Source of the DNA: CATQHS01 sp965203375
GTDB lineage: Bacteria; Actinomycetota; Acidimicrobiia; Acidimicrobiales; Aldehydirespiratoraceae
NCBI GenBank assembly: GCA_965203375.1
Contig: OZ241886.1
Coordinates: 496,001 to 560,000, forward strand
Length of the DNA stretch: 64,000 bases
Direction of reading: 5' to 3'
Position numbers and translations under genes: made by a program. Below the pieces are notes generated by a model. It was given only the letters and a program-made list of their open reading frames with translations. It searched no databases and was not told the DNA's origin. Each line of letters opens with the position of its first letter. The first letter of the stretch is position 1. This document shows, in pieces, positions 41,140 to 49,491 of the stretch.

Positions 41140-42695
41140 CGGAGACGCTGGTGCTGGCCGAGGCTTCGGCCTCCCTGCCGGTTCTCACCGTCCTGGTGGT
41201 GCTGCCCGCGGCCGGGGCGGTGCTGCTGGCGGCCATGCCCCGGACCCGGCCCGATCTGTTCAAGCCGACGGCCACCGCCGTCTCGGCCGCCAACGCCGCG
41301 GTGGCGGTGTGGATGCTGGCCGACTTCGCCACCGGGGCCGACGCGGCCCGGTTCCAGTACGTCGAGCGCTACGACTGGCTGGGCGGCCTGGGCGCCTCCT
41401 GGCATCTGGGCGTGGACGGCATCTCGCTGTTCCTGGTGGCGCTGACCGCGCTGCTGTTCCCCCTGGCCATCGCCGGCATCGACGCCGAGCACTCCCCCAA
41501 GCCCTACTACGCCTGGCTGCTGGTGCTGGAGGCGGGCTGCCTGGGGGTGTTCTGCGCCCTGGACCTGTTCGCCTTCTTCGTGTTCTTCGAGATCGTGCTG
41601 GTGCCCATGTACTTCCTGATCGCCCGGTGGGGCCACGGGCGCAGGAACTACGCGGCCACCAAGTTCTTCCTGTTCACCATGCTGGGCTCGGCCCTGATGC
41701 TGGTGGCCGTGGTGGCCCTGGCCCTGCTGCACGCCCGGGCGGCGGGCGGGCCGGTGACCTTCGATCTGGTGGAGATCGCCTCGGCCCAGTCGGTCGCCCC
41801 CACCACCGCCCGCTGGCTTTTCCTGGCCTTCGCCGCGGCCTTCGCAGTGAAGGTGCCGCTGTTCCCGGTGCATACCTGGCTGCCCGACGCCCACACCAAC
41901 GCGCCCACGGCCGGGTCGGTGATCCTGGCCGGGGTCATGCTCAAGCTCGGCACCTACGGGCTGCTGCGCTTCGGCCTCTACCTGTTCCCGGAGGCGTCGG
42001 TTCACTTCGCCCCGCTGCTGATCACCCTGGGGGTGGTCGGCATCGTCTACGGGGCGGTGGTGGCGGCCATGCAGCAGGACCTCAAGCGGCTGGTGGCCTA
42101 CTCCTCGGTGGCCCACCTCGGCTTCATCGTGTTGGGGACCTTCGCCATAAACACCGAGGGGATCTCCGGCGGGCTGCTGCAGATGGTCAACCACGGGGTG
42201 TCCACCGGCGCCCTGTTCCTGCTGGTCGGCATGATCTACGAGCGCCGCCACACCTATGCCATCGCCGAGCTCGGCGGCCTCCAGCGCGCCGCCCCCCGGC
42301 TGGCCACGGTGTTCACCGTGGTCATGCTGTCGTCGGTGGGCCTGCCCGGCCTCAACGGCTTCGTGGGCGAGTTCCTGGTGCTCGTGGGGGCCTTCGTGGC
42401 CCACCGCTGGTGGGCGGTGGCGGCCGCGGCCGGGGTGGTGCTGGCCGCGGTCTACCTGCTGTGGGCCTACCAGCGGGTGTTCCACGGCCCGGCGTCGGGG
42501 GCCAACGCCGAGATGGCCGACCTGGGCTGGCGCGAGATGCTGCTGATGGCGCCGTTCGTGGCCGCCATCGTGTTCATGGGGGTGTACCCCAAGCCGGTGA
42601 TCGACCGGATGGAGCCGGCCGTGGACGCCCTCATCGCCCACGTCGAGGCCAGCGTGGACCGATTCGACGAGCCCACCGCCGGGCGCCTCCCATGA
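41136..42695 (+). CDS. nuoM: NADH-quinone oxidoreductase subunit M
   Basis: 519 residues from GTG with about fourteen membrane spans. SWHLGVDGISLFLVALTALL opens the core; FFEIVLVPMYFLIARWG carries the conserved glutamate of the antiporter-like subunits. FAVKVPLFPVHTWLPDAHTNAP has the key lysine and histidine, and QQDLKRLVAYSSVAHLGFI is the broken-helix region. It is a proton-pumping subunit. GTGACGGAGACGCTGGTG at its start is duplicated in the preceding spacer. Complete. Confidence 0.96.
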   Translation: MTETLVLAEASASLPVLTVLVVLPAAGAVLLAAMPRTRPDLFKPTATAVSAANAAVAVWMLADFATGADAARFQYVERYDWLGGLGASWHLGVDGISLFLVALTALLFPLAIAGIDAEHSPKPYYAWLLVLEAGCLGVFCALDLFAFFVFFEIVLVPMYFLIARWGHGRRNYAATKFFLFTMLGSALMLVAVVALALLHARAAGGPVTFDLVEIASAQSVAPTTARWLFLAFAAAFAVKVPLFPVHTWLPDAHTNAPTAGSVILAGVMLKLGTYGLLRFGLYLFPEASVHFAPLLITLGVVGIVYGAVVAAMQQDLKRLVAYSSVAHLGFIVLGTFAINTEGISGGLLQMVNHGVSTGALFLLVGMIYERRHTYAIAELGGLQRAAPRLATVFTVVMLSSVGLPGLNGFVGEFLVLVGAFVAHRWWAVAAAAGVVLAAVYLLWAYQRVFHGPASGANAEMADLGWREMLLMAPFVAAIVFMGVYPKPVIDRMEPAVDALIAHVEASVDRFDEPTAGRLP

Positions 42696-42802
42696 CCGGC
42701 GGAGCTGCTCGGAGGGTCGGCCGGCTCGGCGTCGGGCGCCTCCCGTGCATGACCGGCCCGGCGGCTCAGGACGTCCGCCGCGGCGGCAGGCGCCTCCCAT
42801 GA
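42692..42802 (+). other. Coupled spacer mini-ORF (36 codons) between nuoM and nuoN
   Basis: ATGA overlaps at both ends (42692 with the nuoM stop, 42799 with the nuoN start). gcgcctccc followed by atgaccggc occurs three times (42683, about 42738 and 42790), the middle one with two extra bases. Reads MTGxAAxxV twice, echoing the nuoN N-terminus MTGAVAQV. Confidence 0.55.
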
Positions 42803-44325
42803 CCGGCGCGGTCGCTCAGGTCGGGCCGGTGGCCGCCCCGGCCGTGGACTGGGCCGGGCTGGCCCCGGTGCTCGCTCTGGCGGCCGGGGCCGTCGTCGCC
42901 ATCATGGTGCGGACGCTGGCCCGGCGGCTTCCCGACTGGGTCGACTGGGCCTGGACGTCGGCGGTCGGCGCGGCGGCGGCGCTGTCGGCGGCGGCGCTGT
43001 GGGGCCGGGTCGGCGACGAGGGGCCGTTCAACGCGGTGGGCGACCAGTTCGGCGTGGACCGGTTCTCGCTGCTGGTCACCGCGGTCATCGCCGTCTCGGT
43101 GGCGCTGGTGGCGCCGGTGCTGCACGGCTTCTGCCGCCGGGAGGGTTGGAGCGGCCCCGAGGTCTACGTGCTCATGCTGCTGTCGGCGGCCGGCGGCGCC
43201 CTCATGGCCGGGGCCAACGACCTGGTGGTGCTGTTCCTGGGCTTGGAGACCCTGTCCATCCCGGCCTACGTGCTGGCGGCCCGGAACCGGGCCCGGATAC
43301 AGTCGCTGGAGGCGGGTCTGAAGTACTTCGTGCTCGGGGCCTTCTCCTCGGCCTTCTTGCTCTACGGCATCGCCTTGGTCTACGGCGCCACCGGCACCAC
43401 CAACCTGGCCGGGATCCGCGACTACCTGAGCCGCTGGGTGGTGCTGTCCGACGCCATGCTGCTGGGCGGGCTGGCGCTGCTGCTGGTGGGCCTGGGGTTC
43501 AAGGTGGCGGCCGTCCCCTTCCACGCCTGGGTCCCCGACGTTTACCAGGGGGCACCCACCCCGGTGGCGGCCTTCATGGCCTCGGTGGTGAAGACGGCCG
43601 GGTTCGCGGCGGTGATCCGGGTGTTCGCCGTGGCCTTCGACCTGCGGTCCGGCGACTGGCAGCCCGCCGTCTACGCCCTGGCCGCGGCCACCCTGCTGAC
43701 CGGGTCGGTGCTGGCCGCCGTCCAGCGCGACGCCAAGCGCATGCTGGCCTACTCGTCGGTCGCCCACGCCGGCTTCGTGCTGGTGGGGGTGCAGGCCGCC
43801 TCGGGACGGGGGACGGCGGCGGCGGTGTTCTACCTGGCCGCCTACTCGGTTCTGGTGATCGGCACCTTCTCGGTGCTGGCCGCGGTGTCGGGGCCGGGCG
43901 ACTCCCGCACCGGGCTGGACGACCTGCGGGGCCTCAACGCCCGCCGCCCGGCGCTGGCGCTGGCCTTCACCGTGTTGCTGCTGGCCCAGGCCGGCGTGCC
44001 CCTCACCTCGGGCTTCGTGGCCAAGTTCGAGGTCATCGCCGCCGCGGTGGACGCCCGCTCGTTCTGGCTGGCGGTGGTGGCCATGGTCAGCGCGGTGATC
44101 TCGGCCTTCCTGTACCTGCGGATCATGGCCGCGGTGTATTCCAGCCCCGGAGAAGGCGACGAGGGCGCCGCCGCGGGCGAGCCGTACGAGCCCCTGGCCG
44201 TTCCCGTCCTCACCGGACTGGTGGTGGCGGCAACGGTGGCCGTCACCGTGGGCATCGGGGTGCTTCCGTCGATCCTCCACGACCTGGCCCGCGACGCCAT
44301 CCCGGCCCTGGTGTCAGCCGGCTGA
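42799..44325 (+). CDS. nuoN: NADH-quinone oxidoreductase subunit N
   Basis: 508 residues from the ATG at 42799, chosen by ATGA overlap and because the upstream in-frame sequence is spacer repeat. About fourteen membrane spans. Diagnostic segments are GLETLSIPAYVLAARNRARIQSLEAGLKYFVLG, FKVAAVPFHAWVPDVYQGAPTPVAAFMA, VQRDAKRMLAYSSVAHAGFVL and VPLTSGFVAKFEVI. It is the proton-pumping subunit next to NuoK. Last gene of the complete operon; its 3' end is duplicated downstream. Confidence 0.96.
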   Translation: MTGAVAQVGPVAAPAVDWAGLAPVLALAAGAVVAIMVRTLARRLPDWVDWAWTSAVGAAAALSAAALWGRVGDEGPFNAVGDQFGVDRFSLLVTAVIAVSVALVAPVLHGFCRREGWSGPEVYVLMLLSAAGGALMAGANDLVVLFLGLETLSIPAYVLAARNRARIQSLEAGLKYFVLGAFSSAFLLYGIALVYGATGTTNLAGIRDYLSRWVVLSDAMLLGGLALLLVGLGFKVAAVPFHAWVPDVYQGAPTPVAAFMASVVKTAGFAAVIRVFAVAFDLRSGDWQPAVYALAAATLLTGSVLAAVQRDAKRMLAYSSVAHAGFVLVGVQAASGRGTAAAVFYLAAYSVLVIGTFSVLAAVSGPGDSRTGLDDLRGLNARRPALALAFTVLLLAQAGVPLTSGFVAKFEVIAAAVDARSFWLAVVAMVSAVISAFLYLRIMAAVYSSPGEGDEGAAAGEPYEPLAVPVLTGLVVAATVAVTVGIGVLPSILHDLARDAIPALVSAG

Positions 44326-44420
44326 CCCCGGCGCCCGGCGGCGCGGTCAGCGACAGGTAAGGCCCAGTTGGCGGGACGGCTGGTGTCAGCCGGCTGAGCC
44401 CGCGCCCGGCGGCGCGGTCA
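44309..44420 (+). repeat. Tandem duplication of the nuoN 3' end
   Basis: ctggtgtcagccggctga and the following cgcccggcggcgcggtcag occur at 44309-44350 and again at 44380-44420, a 71-bp offset. The second copy includes the stop codon of the convergent coiled-coil gene, so it may have extended or replaced that gene's end. Confidence 0.75.
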
Positions 44421-44807
44421 GGTGACGACGAGGACGGTAGCGAACAGGGAGGCCCAGATGGTCGCCGCGAAACCGGCCAGCACCAGAACCGTCGTGCGGG
44501 TCTGCTGGGCGAATTTGCTCTCCATCATGGCGAAGCCGGTCTGCATCTCGGCCCGCATCTCGGTCTTGAGCCCGCTCATCTCGGCCCGCATCTCCGTTTT
44601 GAGCCCGCTCATCTCGGTCCGCAGCCCGGCTATTTCGGTCCGCAGCTCTTTGGCGGTGACACGCAGGTCCTCCTTGGTGGTCAGATCGGCCCACTTCTGG
44701 GGTGGGAGATATTCCATGAGAGTCTCGGCGTGGTCGGGTCCAATGGTCGAGTTCAACTGCTGGTAAAGGGCCAAGCGCTCCTTTTCGGCTGTAGGCATCG
44801 GTCTCAC
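44418..44807 (-). CDS. Coiled-coil protein with C-terminal membrane anchor
   Basis: 129 residues (or 126 from the second ATG). Residues 1-45 are globular (LYQQLNSTIGPDHAETLMEYLPP). Residues 46-92 form a coiled coil with two perfect 11-residue repeats SGLKTEMRAEM (hendecad) flanked by RTEIAGLRTEM, encoded by 33-bp DNA repeats. A membrane span follows (about 107-128, VLVLAGFAATIWASLFATVL). The shape resembles the DUF1640/CCDC90-type coiled-coil membrane proteins, but I am not certain of the family. Convergent with nuoN. Confidence 0.7.
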   Translation of the reverse strand: MRPMPTAEKERLALYQQLNSTIGPDHAETLMEYLPPQKWADLTTKEDLRVTAKELRTEIAGLRTEMSGLKTEMRAEMSGLKTEMRAEMQTGFAMMESKFAQQTRTTVLVLAGFAATIWASLFATVLVVT

Positions 44808-44971
44808 TCCGTACTGATCGAAACGAACGGCGAGGAGTCATCGAGCCCGCTCCCGCGAGGGCTGCGCCCACCATATCACCCGAGTGCCGCATCGCGACCC
44901 GTCGACCCGACAGGATCGGCACCCAGGAAATCTCAGGAGAGCTGCACGCGGCGGACGCGGCGCCGATGTGG
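44808..44971. other. Intergenic region, nothing recognised
   Basis: Upstream of the coiled-coil gene and downstream of the ATPase gene on the same (minus) strand. It should contain the coiled-coil gene's promoter. No strong palindrome seen. Confidence 0.4.
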
Positions 44972-46291
44972 TCATGTGCGTGATCTGCAGCCGCCGGGAT
45001 GACCGTCAGGGAGGACACATCGAGCGTTGGCCAGCGGCATGAGCCTCCCGCATCGTTCCCGGACGACCGGTCGCCCGGGCGTTCGCCGCTGTGATGCGCC
45101 GCCGCTCTGCCCTGGCTGGCTGATGCCGCCCCGGGCGGCCATCTGCTTCACGAAGTCTTCCGGGATCAGCCCGGCGGCTTGGATGTCCTGCTCTGCGTGC
45201 GTGACGTAGCCTCGGTGAGCCAAACGTCGGCAGGCGTCCTGGATGGTGCGCCTTTGCAAGCCGGTAGCCCGGAGTTCGACCACGCCGCACCTGCCCTCGG
45301 CGCGGGCGAGGAACGCCAACACGGCCTGCTCTGAGTCCGGCAGCGCGAACCAGGCCGGTTCGTAGACCTTGGCCTCCATGTCTGCCCGCGCTAGGCCGAA
45401 GGCAGTTTCGACCGCGAACAGGTCGATCTCTTTGAGCGGCGCGCCGGCGATCTCCCACATTTTGCGGCCCACGAGCTGCAGGTGGAACGGGAGCAGAGGA
45501 CCGCGCGACGCCGCCGTCAGGGCATCGTTTGAGATTGATCCGCCTGCGTTCTCCACCGGCACCCGCAGGCCGGCGATGACAGACTCGGGCGCCAGCAGCC
45601 CGATCTCAGCGCGGGCGCAGCGCTGCAGGAAAGTTGATTGCTGATCGGCGAGCAGCCCGAATCGCATGTCTCCCAGCCCCGCTCCTAGAAACGCTAACGG
45701 CAGACTTTCTAGCTTCGTCACGCGCTGGATGGCGTCGCCCACCGTCCGCATCTCCGGCAGATCGGCCGCTTGGAGTTCGTCCATGCACAACAGCACCCCG
45801 ACTCCGCGAGCCTTCGCTCGCTCTGCCATGTCCCGCAGCCGGTATTCGATGGGGTCGTCGCTGCCCGCGCCGGGCCGGCCGGGCCTCCTCCAGTTGAGCC
45901 CGAAGCCGAAGGCGTTGACCCCGGTCAGGTTGCGCCACCATCGCCGCTCTTTCGCGTTCTGCGGTGGTTTGCCCGACTTGGCGTTAGGGAGTTCAGCCTC
46001 GTCTATGGCCGCTCTGATCAGGTCAATGGCCCCTCGCCTGCCTGAAGAAACCCAAAGCACAGGCCACCCTTCGCCCTTGACTGCTTGCGCCACCGAGTGG
46101 ACCAGAGCAGTTTTGCCAGACCCGCGGACGCCCAGCACAATTGAGGTGAAGTCGGGATTTGACGCGCCCGATTTGAGGCTGAGCCGCAGATGGCCGCAGA
46201 TGTCGTCGCGTCCGGCCAGCAGCGGCGGCTGTTGCCCGAAATCAGGCGTGAACGGGTTGGCGCGGAAGGCGGCCGACGGATCATCCGACAT
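44972..46291 (-). CDS. P-loop ATPase, paralogue of the 13231-14412 gene, with Cys/His tail
   Basis: 439 residues from the ATG at 46291. NPFTPDFGQQPPLLAGRDD parallels NPYAPGAGQRPPELAGRD of the other family member; Walker A GVRGSGKT is at 54-61. A Walker B-like GVLLCMDELQAADLPEMRT and SLPLAFLGAGLGDMRFGLL follow. A helical lid and a winged-helix-like region (LAFLARAEGRCGVVELRATGLQRRTIQDACRRL) end the core. The C-terminal 30 residues contain C-x8-C-x6-H-x3-C (CGRLMPLANARCVLPDGHPGGC), a possible small zinc-binding tail absent from the paralogue. Function unknown. Nested palindromes lie just upstream. Confidence 0.75.
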   Translation of the reverse strand: MSDDPSAAFRANPFTPDFGQQPPLLAGRDDICGHLRLSLKSGASNPDFTSIVLGVRGSGKTALVHSVAQAVKGEGWPVLWVSSGRRGAIDLIRAAIDEAELPNAKSGKPPQNAKERRWWRNLTGVNAFGFGLNWRRPGRPGAGSDDPIEYRLRDMAERAKARGVGVLLCMDELQAADLPEMRTVGDAIQRVTKLESLPLAFLGAGLGDMRFGLLADQQSTFLQRCARAEIGLLAPESVIAGLRVPVENAGGSISNDALTAASRGPLLPFHLQLVGRKMWEIAGAPLKEIDLFAVETAFGLARADMEAKVYEPAWFALPDSEQAVLAFLARAEGRCGVVELRATGLQRRTIQDACRRLAHRGYVTHAEQDIQAAGLIPEDFVKQMAARGGISQPGQSGGASQRRTPGRPVVRERCGRLMPLANARCVLPDGHPGGCRSRT

Positions 46292-46309
46292 GGCTCCACG
46301 CTACTTCAC

Positions 46310-46358
46310 TATGCGATAATTGCCGCATTATGCGGGTAATTGCCCTAATTATCGCATA
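46310..46358. promoter_or_regulatory. Nested palindromic operator of the 44972-46291 ATPase gene
   Basis: Outer dyad TATGCGATAATT (46310-46321) and AATTATCGCATA (46347-46358), 12-bp perfect arms. Inner dyad CCGCAT-T-ATGCGG (about 46323-46335), followed by gggtaattgccc with a partial repeat of the outer arm. It lies 19 bp upstream of the start. The plan matches the operators at 14414 and 17974 although the sequences differ. Confidence 0.7.
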
Positions 46359-46483
46359 ACGGGGAAGGCAGTCCGTAGCTCGAAGCAGCGCTCATCGCTG
46401 CCGCGGAAGCCCGGGCTGTCGAGCACCGGCAGCGCCGCGACGTACCATGCTCCCTTGAACCTCAGAGGCTGCGCGGCGGAGGA

Positions 46484-47452
46484 TTGATGCTGCACACGGA
46501 GCTGGCCGGGGTCGGGTTGCCGGTGTCTCGGATCGTGCAGGGGGCCACCGGCCTTCCCCCCGACGACGACGGGGCCTTCGCCGTGCTGGACGCGGCCGCC
46601 GACCGCGGGATCAACGCCTTCGACTCGGCCCACTCCTACGTCTTCGACGGCCGCAGCACCGACGAGCAGATCGGCCGCTGGATGAAGGCCCGGGGCAACC
46701 GCGACCAGGTGGTGATCGTGGCCAAGGGCTGCCACCCCGAGCCCCCGGAGCGGCCCGGGCCCCGGGTCACCCCCGAAGCGGCCGAGGCCGACATCGCCGA
46801 GACGCTGGAGCGGATGGGCGCTGACCGGCTCGACCTGTGGCTGTTCCACCGCGACGATCCCGAGGTGGGCGCCGACGAGCTGGCCGACGCCATGGACCGC
46901 CAGATCGCCGCGGGCCGGATCGGGGCTTGGGGGGTGTCGAACTGGACGACGGCCCGGATCGCGGCCGCCATCGAGGCGGCCGCCCGGCGCGGCTGGCCGC
47001 CCCCGGCGGTCAACAGCGCCCATCTCAGCCTGGTCGACCAGCTCGCCCCGCCCTGGCCCGGCGTCCAGACCCTCACCGGGCCCGACCGGGCCGAGGACCG
47101 GGACTGGCACCGCCGCCGCGGCGTGAGAGTGCTGGCCTGGTCGGCGCTGGCCGGGGGGTTCCTGTCGCCGGCCTTCTCGCTGGAGGAGATCGCGGCCGGG
47201 TCGGGCTGGCCGCTGGAGACGGCGGCCCGCTGCTACCTGAACGACGCCAACGCCGAGCGCCGCCGCCGGGCCGCCGAGCTGGCCGACCGGCGGGGCTGCA
47301 CCCTCAGCCGGGTGGCCATCGCCTGGGTCCTGGGCCATGAGCTGGCCCCGCTGGCCATCGCCGCCGGCGCCGACCCCGGCCAAGCGGCCGACAACGCGGC
47401 CGCCGCCGACCTGGACCTGACCGACGCCGAGCGGGAATGGCTGGCCGCCTGA
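46484..47452 (+). CDS. Aldo/keto reductase
   Basis: 322 residues. The TIM-barrel family pattern is clear: INAFDSAHSYVFDGRSTDEQIGRWMKARG with catalytic D and Y, VVIVAKGCHP with the lysine, and LDLWLFHRDDPEVGADELADAM with the histidine. IGAWGVSNWTTARI follows, and the NADP-binding C-terminal GADPGQAADNAAAADLDLT. It is a cytosolic NAD(P)H-dependent oxidoreductase of sugars or aldehydes. It is the first gene of the + strand arm of the sugar cluster, probably acting on an intermediate of the sugar imported by the ABC system at 51076-54219. Start ATG at 46484; GGAG-like sequence at about 46474. Confidence 0.85.
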   Translation: MMLHTELAGVGLPVSRIVQGATGLPPDDDGAFAVLDAAADRGINAFDSAHSYVFDGRSTDEQIGRWMKARGNRDQVVIVAKGCHPEPPERPGPRVTPEAAEADIAETLERMGADRLDLWLFHRDDPEVGADELADAMDRQIAAGRIGAWGVSNWTTARIAAAIEAAARRGWPPPAVNSAHLSLVDQLAPPWPGVQTLTGPDRAEDRDWHRRRGVRVLAWSALAGGFLSPAFSLEEIAAGSGWPLETAARCYLNDANAERRRRAAELADRRGCTLSRVAIAWVLGHELAPLAIAAGADPGQAADNAAAADLDLTDAEREWLAA

Positions 47453-47607
47453 GCCGGGTTCGCGCCCGCTGGTGGCTGCGCTTCCGGGTGCCGGACCGGG
47501 CCGAGGCGCGCAGGCAGCGTTGGCCCGTGCGTGCTAGGTCCCCGCTTGGGCCGGGCCGGGGCGCGCCGCCGGTGGCTCCGAGCGGGACGCGTTAGCCTGG
47601 CCTGGCC

Positions 47608-48492
47608 ATGACGTGGTCGCTGGCCTCCGACGAGACGGCGCGATATGAGCGCGACGGCTGCCTGGTGGTGGAGGGCGCGCTGGGCCCCGAGGATCTGGCC
47701 GAGTTGGACGGGGCGGTCCGGGAGGTGACCGAGGCCGCCTTGGGCGGCGAGGACCAGGCCCGGATGATCGAGCTGGAGCCCGGCGCCGAAGGCAACGGCG
47801 CTAAGGGCAACGGCCGACCCCGGCTGCGGCGCATCATCGACCCCTACGAGCGCCACCAGGCCTTCCGGGCCGTGGCCCACGACCCCCGCATCGTGGACCG
47901 GGTCGAGTCCCTGCTCGGCCCCGACCTCGACCTCCAGCACAGCAAGCTCAACATGAAACCGGCCCGGGTCGGCTCGCCCGTCCACTGGCACCAGGACCTG
48001 GCCTACTACCCCCACACCAACGAGGGCGTGCTGGCCGTGCTGATCTACATCGACGACGCCACCGAGGCCAACGGCTGTCTGCAGGTGCTGCCGGGCCTGA
48101 ACCGCCGGTACTTAGACCACCACCACCCCGACGGCGCCTTCGCCGGCCGGATCACCGAGGCCGTCGAGCCCGAGCCCCGGACCCTGCCCGCCCCGGCCGG
48201 CAGCGCCATCTTCCTCCACGGCCTGACCCCGCACTCCTCGCTGCCCAACCGGTCCGGCGCCGACCGGCGCACCCTGATACTCGCCTACCGGGCCGGCGAC
48301 GCCTACCCGCTCTACTACGGCCTGGTGACCGCCGAGGACGAGGCCGTCCGCCGCCCGGTGAGAGGCCGCCGGGCCCGACACGCCCGCTTCGGCGGACCGG
48401 CGCCCATCGTCCCCGAGATCGACGGCACTAGCTCCCTGTACGAGATCCAGGCCGGCCGCCTCGGCGCCCCCCGCCCCCGTTCCCGCCATTGA
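47608..48492 (+). CDS. Phytanoyl-CoA dioxygenase (PhyH) family protein
   Basis: 294 residues with the 2-oxoglutarate/Fe(II) core. HWHQDLAYYPHTNEGVLAVLIYIDDA (about residues 125-150) contains the H-x-D iron ligands, NGCLQVLPGLNRRY follows, and GSAIFLHGLTPHSSLPNRSGADRR provides the second His and the 2-oxoglutarate arginine. It hydroxylates or demethylates a small molecule; the substrate is unknown. In the cluster it could oxidise a methylated or lactone sugar derivative. TTGA overlaps its stop with a short frame that leads into the next gene. 155 bp separate it from the aldo/keto reductase; nothing recognisable lies there. Confidence 0.85.
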   Translation: MTWSLASDETARYERDGCLVVEGALGPEDLAELDGAVREVTEAALGGEDQARMIELEPGAEGNGAKGNGRPRLRRIIDPYERHQAFRAVAHDPRIVDRVESLLGPDLDLQHSKLNMKPARVGSPVHWHQDLAYYPHTNEGVLAVLIYIDDATEANGCLQVLPGLNRRYLDHHHPDGAFAGRITEAVEPEPRTLPAPAGSAIFLHGLTPHSSLPNRSGADRRTLILAYRAGDAYPLYYGLVTAEDEAVRRPVRGRRARHARFGGPAPIVPEIDGTSSLYEIQAGRLGAPRPRSRH

Positions 48493-48554
48493 GCCCGCCC
48501 GGCCCCCGCACCCGCACTCTGACATTGAGCCCGACCCGACGGAGAAGAACATGA
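48489..48554 (+). other. Coupled spacer mini-ORF (21 codons) before the amidohydrolase
   Basis: TTG at 48489 overlaps the PhyH stop (TTGA); TGA at 48552-48554 overlaps the next ATG (ATGA). cattgagcccg is repeated at 48488 and about 48523. The ribosome-binding GGAGAAG of the downstream gene lies inside this frame. Confidence 0.5.
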
Positions 48555-49414
48555 CCGAGCCGTTCATCGACTGCCACCACCACCTGTGGGACATGGACCT
48601 GGGCCACTACGCCTGGCTGGAAGAGGAGGACCCGGAGGAGACGGCCGTGGTCGGCGACTACTCGGCCATCCGCCGCAGCTACCGCATCGGCGACCTGCTG
48701 GCCGACTTCGAGGGCTGCGACGTGGTCAAGTCGGTCCACATCCAGGCCGAGTACGGCGGCCCCGACCAGGTGTGGGAGACCGAGTGGCTGCAGTCAGTGG
48801 CCGACCGGCACGGCTACCCCCACGGCATCATCGCCAAGTGCGACATGACCGCGCCCACAGTGCGCGAGGATCTGGAGCGCCACGGCGAGCACGCCAACAT
48901 GAGGGGAATCCGCAACTTCGTCCAAGGCGACGACCTGGTCACCCCGGAGTTCCTGCGGGGCCTGCGGGCCCTGCGCGACCTCGGCTACGTCTACGACCTC
49001 AACTCCACCTGGGAGGGCATGGACGGGGCCCGCCGGGCGGCCGAGGAGGTGGACGACCTGCAGTTCATCCTGGGACACGCGGGCATGCCCATGGAGCGCT
49101 CCGACGAGTACTTCCAGCAGTGGCGGACCGGGATGGCCGCCCTGGCCGAAGCCCCCAACGTGGCCGTCAAGATCTCCGGCCTGGGCATGATCGACCACCA
49201 CTGGACGACAGAAAGCATCCGCCCCTGGGTAATGGCCGTAATCGAAACATTCGGCGTAGACCGCTGCATGTTCGCCACCAACTGGCCTGTAGACAGCCTC
49301 TACACCCCCTACGCCACCATAGTAAACGCCTACCAAGAAATAACCGCCAACCTCACCCCCCAAGAGCGATCCGCCCTCTTCCACACCAACGCCGAGCGTT
49401 TCTACAAGATCTAA
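48551..49414 (+). CDS. Amidohydrolase-related lactonase (L-fuconolactonase-like)
   Basis: 287 residues with the metal-dependent TIM-barrel hydrolase pattern: FIDCHHHLWDMDLGHYAWL at the start (HxH metal site), VKSVHIQAEYG, and FILGHAGMPMERSDEYF with a further histidine. MFATNWPVDSLYTPYATI carries the catalytic aspartate region. L-fuconolactonases and related 2-pyrone-4,6-dicarboxylate hydrolases share this layout. Its context with L-rhamnose mutarotase and a sugar importer supports a sugar-lactone substrate. The last roughly 210 bases (from about 49205) switch to codons such as GTA, ATA, ACA, CAA and GAA that are rare elsewhere in the gene and window, suggesting a different origin of the 3' end. 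Confidence 0.8.
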   Translation: MTEPFIDCHHHLWDMDLGHYAWLEEEDPEETAVVGDYSAIRRSYRIGDLLADFEGCDVVKSVHIQAEYGGPDQVWETEWLQSVADRHGYPHGIIAKCDMTAPTVREDLERHGEHANMRGIRNFVQGDDLVTPEFLRGLRALRDLGYVYDLNSTWEGMDGARRAAEEVDDLQFILGHAGMPMERSDEYFQQWRTGMAALAEAPNVAVKISGLGMIDHHWTTESIRPWVMAVIETFGVDRCMFATNWPVDSLYTPYATIVNAYQEITANLTPQERSALFHTNAERFYKI

Positions 49415-49491
49415 TAAAAAGGATCAGCCCCGGCACAGGAAGACACTCCCGCCAGGCTGGAAGGCCCCAAACTCGCTAGGCCGGTGGGTGG

